A stretch of DNA of 64,000 nt, from the NCBI RefSeq assembly GCF_036246005.1, contig NZ_CP109171.1, positions 1,972,001-2,036,000 of the forward strand. Reading direction: 5' to 3'. How positions within the stretch are numbered: the first letter of the stretch is position 1; each line of letters opens with the position of its first letter. Shown here piece by piece: positions 21,020 to 29,262 of this stretch. Position numbers and translations under genes: made by a program. The notes under the pieces are model-generated. The model did not search any database and had not been told where the DNA came from. It was given only the letters and a program-made list of their open reading frames with translations. This stretch comes from Streptomyces sp. NBC_01723 (GTDB lineage Bacteria > Actinomycetota > Actinomycetes > Streptomycetales > Streptomycetaceae).

Positions 21020-21751
21020 CTATCCTACGGCCGTTCCGAACAGGCTGCCCAGGACGTACGTCACACCGGCCGCCGCACCGCCGAGCGCGAGCTGCCGCAG
21101 TCCGCTGTACCACCAGCTGCGTGCCGTCACCTTGGCCACCACCGCGCCGCACAGGAACAGTCCGGCCAGCGCGAGCAGCACCGCGGGCCACAGCGCACCG
21201 GCGCCGAGCAGGAAGGGCAGCACGGGCAGCAGGGCGCCCAGCGCGAAGGAACCGAAGGACGACACGGCGGCGACGGCGGGCGAGGGCAGGTCGGAGGGGT
21301 CGATGCCCAGCTCCTCGCGGGCGTGTATCTCCAGCGCCTGCTCGGGGTCGCTGGACAGCTGCCGGGCCACCTCGCGCGCGAGCCGCGGTTCTACGCCGCG
21401 GGCCTCGTAGAGCGCGGCCAGCTCGGCCTCCTCGTCCTTCGGGTGCTTTCTCAGCTCCCGGCGCTCCACCTCCAGCTCCGCCTCGACCAGCTCGCGCTGC
21501 GAGGCGACGGAGGTGTACTCGCCGGCGGCCATGGAGAAGGCGCCGGCGGCCAGGCCGGCCATGCCCGTCAGTACGACGGTCTGCTGGCTCACCGCGCCGC
21601 CGGCGACGCCGGTCATCAGGGCGAGGTTGGAGACCAGGCCGTCCATCGCGCCGAAGACGGCGGGCCGCAGCCAGCCGCCGTTCACGTCGCGGTGGGTGTG
21701 GTTGTCGCGGTGCGCCTCGTGCAGCGGCGCCTCGGTCTCGATGATGGCCAT
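21020..21751 (-). CDS. VIT1/CCC1-family iron/manganese transporter
   Basis: 243 residues. It begins cytosolic with a His-rich N-terminus and then DGLVSNLALMTGVAGG, the hallmark first helix of VIT proteins. The amphipathic Glu-rich metal-binding region is at about residues 75-130 (EAELEVERRELRKHPKDEEAE), and three further membrane helices fill the last 85 residues. Family role: proton-coupled export or sequestration of Fe2+ and Mn2+. An iron-box-like sequence lies about 90 bp upstream, consistent with metal-dependent control. It is divergent from the ADP-ribosylglycohydrolase operon with about 230 bp between the two starts. Confidence 0.92.
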   Translation of the reverse strand: MAIIETEAPLHEAHRDNHTHRDVNGGWLRPAVFGAMDGLVSNLALMTGVAGGAVSQQTVVLTGMAGLAAGAFSMAAGEYTSVASQRELVEAELEVERRELRKHPKDEEAELAALYEARGVEPRLAREVARQLSSDPEQALEIHAREELGIDPSDLPSPAVAAVSSFGSFALGALLPVLPFLLGAGALWPAVLLALAGLFLCGAVVAKVTARSWWYSGLRQLALGGAAAGVTYVLGSLFGTAVG

Positions 21752-21839
21752 GCGGGATCCCCCGGAAAGCTAGTTTGGATCGGTTCTACTTTTTAACAAC
21801 ACCCAATCTACGCCGATCATTTCCGCCCCGCCAGCAAGG

Positions 21840-21858
21840 AAAGGCTGGGCTTACCTGC
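21840..21858. promoter_or_regulatory. Iron-box-like site in the VIT/ADPRH divergent region
   Basis: AAAGGCTGGGCTTACCTGC matches the actinobacterial DmdR/IdeR/DtxR consensus TTAGGTTAGGCTCACCTAA at 12 of 19 positions, with 12 of 15 in the core AGGCTGGGCTTACCT. It sits between the VIT and ADP-ribosylglycohydrolase starts. VIT-type transporters are logical targets for an iron-sensing regulator. The outer bases do not match, so binding is a prediction. Confidence 0.4.
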
Positions 21859-21985
21859 GGTTTTACCTCTCCACGCTCATTCGTGATCTTGCCTGCACAG
21901 ATGTCGACCGGGTGACGCTGAGCCCGGTGAGGCTGCGGTGCGCACCGCACCGGGGACAGATGCGCAGAGGGAGAGGAGAGGCCGC

Positions 21986-23377
21986 ATGGCATCCACCGCC
22001 TGCATTCCCCCGGTCCCCGCGCCCGGAGACGCCGTCGGACTCCGCGAACGGGCCCGGGGCGCGCTGCTCGGACTGGCCGTCGGGGACGCCCTCGGGGCGC
22101 CGGCCGAGAACATGAAGCCCTCGGAGATCCGCGCCCGGTGGGGCCGCATCACGGGATACGTGGCCGACCGGCCGGCCGGCACCGACGACACCGAGTACGC
22201 GATCTTCTCCGGCCTGCTGCTCGCCCGGTACGGCGCCGCGCTCACCCCGGTGCACGTGGAGACCGCCTGGCACGAGTGGATCGCGGACCGGGAGGAGGGC
22301 CCGTTCCGGGGCGCGGGCTTCAGCGAACGCGGCACCCTGGAGAACCTGCGCCGGGGGCTGGCCGCACCGATCTCCGCCCAGCACCGCCACGCCTGGAGCG
22401 ACGGCCTCGCCATGCGGGCCGCCCCGCACGGCGTGTTCGCGGCCGGCCGCCCCGCCGAGGCGGCCCGGCTGGTCGCGATCGACGGCTCGGTCAGCCACGA
22501 CGGCGAGGGCATCTACGGCGGCCAGGCGGTGGCGGCGGGTGTGGCGGCGGCGATGGCCGGGGCGGCGCCGGTCGCGGTCGTGGCCTCCGCGCTGGCCGTC
22601 GTACCGGACGACTCCTGGACCGCCCGCTGTCTGCGCCGCGCGATGACGGCGGCGCATCGCGGCGAACGCGCGGTCCGCTCCGCGGTGGTCATCGGCGGCT
22701 ACCCGTGGACCGACCTGGCACCCGAGGCGGTCGCCCTCGCCTTCGGCGCGTACGCGGCGGCCGACGGCGACTTCGCGGACGCGGTGCTGACGGCCGTCAA
22801 CATGGGGCGCGACGCCGACACCACGGCCGCGGTGGCGGGCGCGCTGGCCGGCGCCACCCACGGTGTCGCCGCCATCCCGCCCGCCTGGGCCGCGGCCATC
22901 GGCCCCGCCCGCGGCACCTGCCTGCCGGCCATCGCCGGCCACCACGTCCTGGAGGTGGCGGACCTGCTGACGGGCGCGGCCGAGGGAATGCGGCGGGCCG
23001 TGCGGGATCCGGAGCGGATCCCCCCGGGACGCGAGGAGCCGAGGCACCCGTCCCACCCCGAAGGCCCCCGCACCCCGCGCCCACCCGGCGACCGGCCCCC
23101 ACCGGACCCCGGCCCGTACGCCCCCTTGCCGACCGTCGGGACACCGAAGGCACCCCGGCCCGCGGAAACCGCACGGCGCACGAGGCCCCACGGCTCGCCC
23201 CTGCCGGGCGCCACCCCGCTCCCCGGCGACGGGCCCTCGCCGGAGCCCGTCACGAACCCGCCTGCGCCGGGCGGCCAAGCCACCGGCGTACTCCGGACAC
23301 CGCAGGCCGCACCGCTCGCGAGCCCGCCCGACCAGGGCACCCTCGTGCCCGAGGCGGGGACGGAGGTGTGGCCGTGA
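21986..23377 (+). CDS. ADP-ribosylglycohydrolase family protein (paralogue 1) with Pro-rich tail
   Basis: 463 residues from ATG 21986, which has a strong GGGAGAGGAGAGG upstream. The helical ADPRH domain fills about residues 20-350. It opens with RGALLGLAVGDALGAPAEN. Metal-site motifs are TDDTEYA near residue 67 and NMGRDADTTAAVAGALAG near 270, so catalytic geometry looks intact. The last 105 residues are disordered and rich in Pro, Arg and Gly, which is unusual for the family. Family role: removal of ADP-ribose from proteins or nucleic acids, or hydrolysis of related N-glycosides. It is the first gene of a tight operon; its TGA overlaps the next start as GTGA. Confidence 0.85.
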   Translation: MASTACIPPVPAPGDAVGLRERARGALLGLAVGDALGAPAENMKPSEIRARWGRITGYVADRPAGTDDTEYAIFSGLLLARYGAALTPVHVETAWHEWIADREEGPFRGAGFSERGTLENLRRGLAAPISAQHRHAWSDGLAMRAAPHGVFAAGRPAEAARLVAIDGSVSHDGEGIYGGQAVAAGVAAAMAGAAPVAVVASALAVVPDDSWTARCLRRAMTAAHRGERAVRSAVVIGGYPWTDLAPEAVALAFGAYAAADGDFADAVLTAVNMGRDADTTAAVAGALAGATHGVAAIPPAWAAAIGPARGTCLPAIAGHHVLEVADLLTGAAEGMRRAVRDPERIPPGREEPRHPSHPEGPRTPRPPGDRPPPDPGPYAPLPTVGTPKAPRPAETARRTRPHGSPLPGATPLPGDGPSPEPVTNPPAPGGQATGVLRTPQAAPLASPPDQGTLVPEAGTEVWP

Positions 23378-24624
23378 GCGGGGTCCGGCCCGGCGTGGAG
23401 ACCACGGTCGCCACCGCGTACGTCGAGGCGCCCGGGGAGTCGGCGCCCCCCGGGATGGGACAGCGCCCCGCGCCCGAGGCCCTGCGTGCGGTGCCGGGCC
23501 GCGACCGGGTCGAAGGGCTGCTCCTCGGTCTGGCCGCGGGGGACGCGGCGGGCTGGCCCGCCGCCCGGCACCGGGCCGCCCGGATGCCGGAGTGGACGCG
23601 GCGCCTCACCCGCGAGCTGGACACCTTCGCCGAGCAGAACGCGACCACCACCCTCCCCGTCCCCATCGCCCTGAACCAGCCCCCCGAGCCCCTGCGCCTC
23701 GGCCCCTCGGACGACGCCGAGTGGGCGGCGTTCGCGGCCGAGGCGCTGCTGCGGGCCGGTGACGACAGCGTGCTCGGTGACCTGAGCCGGGACCGCCGGA
23801 TGCGGGCGGCGATCGACCTGACCTGGAACGCCGTCGCCAGCGAGGTGGCCGCGGCGACGGAACGCGCCCCGGAGGCCGAGTCGGCCGTACTGCCGCTGCG
23901 CGCCCGCATCTCGGTACGGGCCGGGCTCGGCAACCTCGCCGCGGGCCTGCGCCCGCCCGCCACCGGCCACGACAACCCGCACTACTTCGACGACGCCGCC
24001 TGCGTCCGCGCCTGCGTGCTCGCCGTCGCCCACCCGGGCGACCCGCGCCTCGCGGCGGACCTCGCCGAGTTCGACGCCCGCTACACCCAGGACGGCGACG
24101 GCGTGCACGGCGCGCGGGCGATGGCGGCGGCGCTGGCCCGCGCCCTCACCGGCGCCGACGTGGACACCTGTGTGGCGGCCGCCCTCGCCGAACTCCCCGA
24201 GGGCACGGAGATCGGCCGCAACGCCCGCCAGGCACTGGCCCTGGCGGCGGACGCCGAGAGCGCCTTCGCCCTCGTCCCGCTCCTCGAGCACCAGATCGTC
24301 GACCACGTCTACAGCTACGGCATCGCCGCCGCCGAGACCGTGCCGGTCGCCCTCGCCCTGGCCACCGCCGCCCGGGGCGTCCTCGCGGAGGCGGTCCCGG
24401 CGGCGGCCTGTCTGTCCCGGGTCGCGGACTCCGCCCCCGCGCTGGCGGGCGCCCTCACCGGCGCGCTGGGCGGCGGCACCTCGGTGCCCGCGTCCTGGCG
24501 GGACACCTGCCGCACCCTCCCCGGCTGCGTACTGCCCAGGCTCACCGGCACCGACCTCGTCGAACTCGCCGGACTCCTGCACGCCACGCAGCCGACCCGA
24601 CCCGAAGGAGGACGCACGACATGA
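23374..24624 (+). CDS. ADP-ribosylglycohydrolase family protein (paralogue 2), metal site degenerate
   Basis: 416 residues from GTG 23374, with GGAGG (23362-23366) seven bases upstream. The opening VEGLLLGLAAGDAAGWPAAR and general layout match ADPRH. The usual TDDT motif is SDDAEW, and the second metal motif GxDxDT is replaced by RVADSAPALAGALTGALGG, which lacks the two Asp residues that bind Mg2+. The fold is probably kept but hydrolysis may be lost, making a regulatory or scaffolding role plausible. Its stop overlaps the next start as ATGA. Confidence 0.75.
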   Translation: MSGVRPGVETTVATAYVEAPGESAPPGMGQRPAPEALRAVPGRDRVEGLLLGLAAGDAAGWPAARHRAARMPEWTRRLTRELDTFAEQNATTTLPVPIALNQPPEPLRLGPSDDAEWAAFAAEALLRAGDDSVLGDLSRDRRMRAAIDLTWNAVASEVAAATERAPEAESAVLPLRARISVRAGLGNLAAGLRPPATGHDNPHYFDDAACVRACVLAVAHPGDPRLAADLAEFDARYTQDGDGVHGARAMAAALARALTGADVDTCVAAALAELPEGTEIGRNARQALALAADAESAFALVPLLEHQIVDHVYSYGIAAAETVPVALALATAARGVLAEAVPAAACLSRVADSAPALAGALTGALGGGTSVPASWRDTCRTLPGCVLPRLTGTDLVELAGLLHATQPTRPEGGRTT

Positions 24625-25784
24625 CAGCCCGCACCCCGCGCCCCGGCCCGGCGACCCTGGAGGAGCGCGTCACCGGCGCCCTCGTCGGCGCGGCCGTCGG
24701 CGACGCGCTCGGCGGCCCGGTCGAGGGCTACTCCCCCGAGCAGATCCTCGAACGCCACGGCGGCCGGATCCACGGTGTCGTCGGCCCCTGGAACGGCGAC
24801 GACTGGCGCACCGCCCGCCCCCTCGCGCCGTACCACAAGGGCGACGGCCACGTCACCGACGACACCCTGATGACCCACGCGCTGGTCCGGGTGTACGGCA
24901 CGGTCCGCGACCACCTCGACGCGTACGCGGTCGCCGAGCACCTGGTCCCGGACCTGATGACGCACCCCCGGTGGATCCCGGAGCTGGAGACCGAGGCGCT
25001 CCCGCTCCAGCGGATCTTCCTCGCCGAGAAGTGGCTGGTGGCGCGGATCCACTACGGACACGTGGACCCGCGCGAGGCGGGCACCGGCAACATCGTCAAC
25101 TGCGGTGCCGCGATGTACATGGCGCCGGTCGGCCTGGTCAACGCCGCCCACCCGGCGGGGGCGTACGCCGAGGCCCTGGACGTCGCGGGCGCGCACCAGT
25201 CCTCGTACGGCAGGGAGGCGGCCGGTGTCTTCGCGGCGGCGGTGGCCGCGGCCTGCGCGCCGGGCGCGACGCCGGACTCGGTGGTGGCCGCATGTCTGTC
25301 CCTGGCCAAGGACGGCACACGGGCCGCGATCGAGGCGGTCTGCGACGTGGCCGCGCGGTACTCGGACTTCGAGTCGGCGCTGGCCCCGCTGCGGGAGGCG
25401 GTCACCCCGTACGACACGGTGGGCCCCGACTACCGCGCGCCCTCGCTGGGCGCCCGCCGCCCGTCCCGGCTGCACGCGATCGAGGAACTGCCCGTCGCCC
25501 TCGGCATGCTCCTCGTCTCCGGCGGCGACTGCCGGCACGCGGTGCTCGGCGCGGTCAACTACGGCCGCGACTGCGACTCCATCGCCACGATGGCGGGCGC
25601 GCTGGCCGGGGCGCTGGGCTCACCGGTCCCGGAGGAGTGGGCCAAGCGGGTCGCGGAGGCCAGTCGGCTCGACCTGTGGGAACCGGCCGCGACGCTGAGC
25701 GCGGTCGCCCGGGAGGTCTTCGAGCGGGACCTGGTGCGGCGCCGCGAGCACGAGCGGGCGTTCGGCGCGATCGGAGGTCCGTGA
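24621..25784 (+). CDS. ADP-ribosylglycohydrolase family protein (paralogue 3)
   Basis: 387 residues. All family motifs look intact: VTGALVGAAVGDALGGPVEG near residue 16, VTDDTLMTHAL near 78 and NYGRDCDSIATMAGALAGALG near 313. In layout it is closest to a stand-alone ADP-ribosyl hydrolase of about 350-390 residues. ATG overlaps the previous stop as ATGA, and the TGA shares its last base with the next ATG. Substrate is unknown; no ADP-ribosyltransferase gene lies nearby. Confidence 0.85.
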   Translation: MTARTPRPGPATLEERVTGALVGAAVGDALGGPVEGYSPEQILERHGGRIHGVVGPWNGDDWRTARPLAPYHKGDGHVTDDTLMTHALVRVYGTVRDHLDAYAVAEHLVPDLMTHPRWIPELETEALPLQRIFLAEKWLVARIHYGHVDPREAGTGNIVNCGAAMYMAPVGLVNAAHPAGAYAEALDVAGAHQSSYGREAAGVFAAAVAAACAPGATPDSVVAACLSLAKDGTRAAIEAVCDVAARYSDFESALAPLREAVTPYDTVGPDYRAPSLGARRPSRLHAIEELPVALGMLLVSGGDCRHAVLGAVNYGRDCDSIATMAGALAGALGSPVPEEWAKRVAEASRLDLWEPAATLSAVAREVFERDLVRRREHERAFGAIGGP

Positions 25785-27166
25785 TGCTCCGGCTGACCTG
25801 GGTGCAGCCCGAGGACCTGATCGGCCACGAGCTTCGCCAGGCGGCCCTGGAGGGCCGCGACGCGTCGGCGGTCGCCGCCCGCTGGGAGGCGGCGGGCGGC
25901 GAGCCGGCCCCCGACCGCGCGGGCGCGTCCCCCCGGCCCGCCTCCCGCCGCCTCCGGCTCCTGGCGGAGGAGCTGCTGGACGACCTGGCCGGGCTGGCGA
26001 ACCCGACCGCCGCCGCGGAACCGACCGACCTCGACCGGATCCGGGCCCTGTGCCCCGACTGGCCGGCACCGGCCGCCCCACCGGCCTCGTCCGTGTCCCC
26101 GGCCGGGCTGGAGGCCGCCTGGCTGGGCCGGGCCGCCGGCTGCCTGCTCGGCAAACCGGTCGAGAAGCTCCCGCTGACCGGCATCCGCCGCATCGGCCGC
26201 GCCACCGGCAACTGGCCCCCGACCGGCTACTTCACCGCCCGGGGCCTCCCCGCGGACCTCGCGGCGGCCCACCCCTGGAACCGCCGCTCCGCCGCCACCT
26301 CCCTCGCCGAGAACATCGACGGGATGCCCGAGGACGACGACCTCAACTACCCGCTCCTCAACCTCCTGCTCCTCCAGCGTCACGGCAGGAGCTTCAGCAC
26401 CGCCGACGTGGCCCGCGTGTGGCTCGACGAACTCCCCGCCGGCCGCACCTTCACCGCCGAGCGCGTCGCCTACCGCAACCTGCTCTCGGGCCTGGAACCG
26501 CCGGCCACCGCCCGCCACCGCAACCCCTTCCGCGAGTGGATCGGCGCCCTGATCCGCGCCGACGTGCACGGCTGGACCAACCCCGGCGACCCGGCCGCCG
26601 CGGCCGAACAGGCCCACCGCGACTCCGCCCTGACCCACACCGCGAGCGGCGTCCACGCGGCCATGTTCGCCGCGGCCGTCATCGCCACCGCCGCCACCGG
26701 CACCCACGACGTGCACACCTGCCTGCACACCGGCCTCGCGGTCGTCCCGCCCGGCTCCCGCCTGTCCGCGGCCGTGCGCCACGCCGTCCACCTCGCCCAG
26801 GCACACGCCGACTTCGACACGGTCGTGGACGAGCTGCACGCCCGCCACTCCCCCACCCACCACTGGGTGCACGCCGTGCCCAACACCGCCCTGATCGCCG
26901 CCGCCCTCACCCACGCGGACGGCGACTTCACCGGCTCGGTCTCCCGCGCGGTCTCCGGGGGCTGGGACACCGACTCCAACGGCGCCACCGTCGGCGGCGT
27001 CGCCGGACTCCTCGCCGGCTCCCCCGCCGCCCTGCCCGAGCACTGGACGGGCCCGCTGAAGAACCGCCTGGCCACGTCGGTCGGCGACTTCGACGGCGCC
27101 GGCTTCGACACCCTCGCCCACCTCACCCACCGGGAGGCCACCCGCCCATGTCCCAGCCCGCCGTGA
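25784..27166 (+). CDS. ADP-ribosylglycohydrolase family protein (paralogue 4) with N-terminal extension
   Basis: 460 residues from ATG 25784, six bases after GGAGG (25773-25777); a GTG three bases earlier is possible. About 105 residues rich in Ala, Pro and Arg precede the ADPRH domain, which opens at WLGRAAGCLLGKPVEKLP. The first metal motif is PEDDDLNYPLLN and the second is GGWDTDSNGATVGGVAGL, so the site looks functional. It is followed by the CoA-transferase gene, whose ATG lies 19 bases inside this gene. It differs enough from paralogues 1-3 to suggest an old duplication or separate recruitment. Confidence 0.82.
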   Translation: MLRLTWVQPEDLIGHELRQAALEGRDASAVAARWEAAGGEPAPDRAGASPRPASRRLRLLAEELLDDLAGLANPTAAAEPTDLDRIRALCPDWPAPAAPPASSVSPAGLEAAWLGRAAGCLLGKPVEKLPLTGIRRIGRATGNWPPTGYFTARGLPADLAAAHPWNRRSAATSLAENIDGMPEDDDLNYPLLNLLLLQRHGRSFSTADVARVWLDELPAGRTFTAERVAYRNLLSGLEPPATARHRNPFREWIGALIRADVHGWTNPGDPAAAAEQAHRDSALTHTASGVHAAMFAAAVIATAATGTHDVHTCLHTGLAVVPPGSRLSAAVRHAVHLAQAHADFDTVVDELHARHSPTHHWVHAVPNTALIAAALTHADGDFTGSVSRAVSGGWDTDSNGATVGGVAGLLAGSPAALPEHWTGPLKNRLATSVGDFDGAGFDTLAHLTHREATRPCPSPP

Positions 27167-28380
27167 ACGCCGTCCCCGGCTCCGTCACCGCCGCCTCCGC
27201 CCCGCTCACCGGTCTGCGGGTGCTCGACCTCGCCACCCTCTTCGCGGGCCCGCTCGCCGCCACCATGCTCGGCGACTTCGGCGCCGAGGTGGTCAAGGTC
27301 GAACACCCCTCCCGGCCCGACCCGTCCCGGGGCCACGGCCCGTCCAAGGACGGCATCGGCCTGTGGTGGAAGATCCTGGGCCGCAACAAGCGCACGATCA
27401 CCCTGGACCTGTCGAAGCCCGCCGGGCGCACCACCCTGCTGCGCCTCGTCTCGACCGCGGACGTCGTCATCGAGAACTTCCGTCCCGGCACGCTGGAGAA
27501 GTGGGACCTGGGCTGGGACGAGCTGTCCGCCGTCAACCCCCGCCTGGTCCTCACCCGGGTCACCGGCTTCGGCCAGTTCGGCCCGTACGCGCGCCGCCCC
27601 GGCTTCGGCACCCTCGCCGAGGCCATGAGCGGCTTCGCCGCGATGACCGGCGAACCGGACGCCCCGCCGACGCTGCCCCCGTTCGGGCTCGCCGACTCGA
27701 TCGCCGCGCTGGCGACGTCGTACGCCGTGATGACGGCGCTGGCCGCGCGCGAGCGCACCGGCGAGGGGCAGGTCGTCGACATGGCGATCATCGAGCCGAT
27801 CCTCACCGTCCTGGGCCCGCAGCCCACCTGGTACGACCAGCTCGGCCACGTCCAGCCGCGCACCGGCAACCGCTCGCAGAACAACGCCCCGCGCAACACC
27901 TACCGCACCGCCGACGGCACCTGGGTCGCCGTGTCCACCTCGGCCCAGTCGGTCGCCGAGCGGGTGATGCGCCTGGTGGGCCGTCCGGAGCTGATCGACG
28001 AGCCCTGGTTCGCGTCCGGTGCCGACCGGGCCCGCCACGCCGACGTCCTGGACGCGGCGGTCGGCGACTGGATCGCCCGGCACAGCCGGACCGACGTGCT
28101 CGCCGCCTTCGAGAAGGCCGAGGCGGCCGTGGCACCGATCCAGGACGTGCGGGGCGTGATGACCGACCCGCAGTACCAGGCGCTCGACACCGTCACCACC
28201 GTCGACGATCCCGAGCTGGGCCCGCTGCGCATGCAGAACGTCCTCTTCCGGCTCTCCGCGACCCCGGGCGCCATCCGCTGGGCGGGCCGTCCGCACGGCG
28301 CGGACACGGAGGAGGTGCTGACCGAGCTGGGGCTGACCCCGGCGGACGTGAAAGAGCTGCGTGAGGAGGGCGTCGTATGA
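27148..28380 (+). CDS. CaiB/BaiF-family (class III) CoA-transferase
   Basis: 410 residues, normal for the family. Opening LTGLRVLDLATLFAGPLAATMLGDFGAEVVKVE and the region around DVVIENFRPGTLEKW are characteristic, and the catalytic Asp is expected in the LADSIAA region near residue 187. These enzymes move CoA between acyl-CoA donors and organic acids. Here it is co-transcribed with a CitE-like lyase, suggesting formation of a CoA thioester that is then cleaved. Start at ATG 27148, with GGGAGG ten bases upstream. The next gene overlaps as ATGA. Confidence 0.9.
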   Translation: MSQPAVNAVPGSVTAASAPLTGLRVLDLATLFAGPLAATMLGDFGAEVVKVEHPSRPDPSRGHGPSKDGIGLWWKILGRNKRTITLDLSKPAGRTTLLRLVSTADVVIENFRPGTLEKWDLGWDELSAVNPRLVLTRVTGFGQFGPYARRPGFGTLAEAMSGFAAMTGEPDAPPTLPPFGLADSIAALATSYAVMTALAARERTGEGQVVDMAIIEPILTVLGPQPTWYDQLGHVQPRTGNRSQNNAPRNTYRTADGTWVAVSTSAQSVAERVMRLVGRPELIDEPWFASGADRARHADVLDAAVGDWIARHSRTDVLAAFEKAEAAVAPIQDVRGVMTDPQYQALDTVTTVDDPELGPLRMQNVLFRLSATPGAIRWAGRPHGADTEEVLTELGLTPADVKELREEGVV

Positions 28381-29201
28381 CCGCACCCCCGCTGACCTGG
28401 CTGTACGCCCCCGGGGACCGGCCTCGGGTGGTCGCCAAGGCGCTGGCCGCCGGGGCCGACGTCGTGGTGGTCGACCTGGAGGACGCGGTCGCCCCGGACC
28501 GCAAGGCGTACGCCCGCGAGGCCACCGCGGAACTGCTCACCGAGCCGCAGCCGGTGCCGGTGCACGTCCGCGTCAACGCCCTGGACGGCCCGCTGGCCGC
28601 CGCGGACCTGCGGGCGCTGGCCGCGCTGCCGGGGCTGTCCGGCCTGCGGCTGCCCAAGGTGACGTCCCCCGGACAGATCACCGGCGTGGCGGCGGCCACC
28701 GGCGGGCCGCCCCTGTACGCGCTGCTGGAGACCGCCCTGGGCGTGGAGCGGGCGTACCCGATCGCCGCGGCCCATCCGGCGCTGCGCGGCATCGCCCTCG
28801 GCGAGGCGGACCTCCGGGCCGACCTGGGCGTGCACGGGGACACCGGCCTCGACTGGTCGCGCTCCCGGGTGGTGGTGGCCGCGCGGGCGGCCGGCCTGGC
28901 GCCGCCGTCGCAGACGGTCCATCCGGACACCCGGGACCTGGAGGGCCTGGCGGCGTCCTGCGCGCACGGCCGCGCCCTGGGGTTCCTCGGCCGCGCCGCG
29001 ATCCACCCACGCCAGCTGCCCATCATCGAGCGGGCGTACCTGCCGACCGAGCGGGAGCTGGAGGAGGCGGAGACGATCGTCAAGGCGGCCAGCGTGCAGC
29101 CGGGGGCGCAGGCGCTGCCGGACGGCCGGTTCGTCGACGCCGCGGTGGTGGCGACGGCCCGGCGCACCCTGTCGCTGGCCCGGCGGCCCGTCCTGTCCTG
29201 A
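28377..29201 (+). CDS. HpcH/HpaI aldolase / citrate lyase beta-like (CitE) protein
   Basis: 274 residues forming a TIM barrel. LYAPGDRP and VVVDLEDAVAPD are the substrate and metal motifs, RVNAL the conserved Arg, and ALLETALGV and ALGEADLRADLG carry the Mg2+ ligands Glu and Asp. Family members cleave malyl-, methylmalyl- or citramalyl-CoA to acetyl-CoA or propionyl-CoA and an oxo acid. The paired CoA-transferase fits such a route, but no hydratase is present. Last gene of the operon; a strong terminator follows six bases after the stop. Confidence 0.88.
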   Translation: MTAPPLTWLYAPGDRPRVVAKALAAGADVVVVDLEDAVAPDRKAYAREATAELLTEPQPVPVHVRVNALDGPLAAADLRALAALPGLSGLRLPKVTSPGQITGVAAATGGPPLYALLETALGVERAYPIAAAHPALRGIALGEADLRADLGVHGDTGLDWSRSRVVVAARAAGLAPPSQTVHPDTRDLEGLAASCAHGRALGFLGRAAIHPRQLPIIERAYLPTERELEEAETIVKAASVQPGAQALPDGRFVDAAVVATARRTLSLARRPVLS

Positions 29202-29207
29202 CACGCG

Positions 29208-29242
29208 CCGAGGGCGCCCGGTGGAGATCCGGGCGCCCTCGG
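29208..29242. terminator. Terminator between CitE-like gene and lgt
   Basis: Perfect 14-bp stem CCGAGGGCGCCCGG with its complement and a 7-base loop, in the 61-bp gap between convergent genes. Confidence 0.85.
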
Positions 29243-29262
29243 GGACGTCGTACGGCGGGCCG

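Noticed and set aside
21938..21985. Upstream extension of ADP-ribosylglycohydrolase paralogue 1
   Set aside because: The ATG at 21986 has a strong ribosome site and begins at the natural protein start; the extension lacks both.
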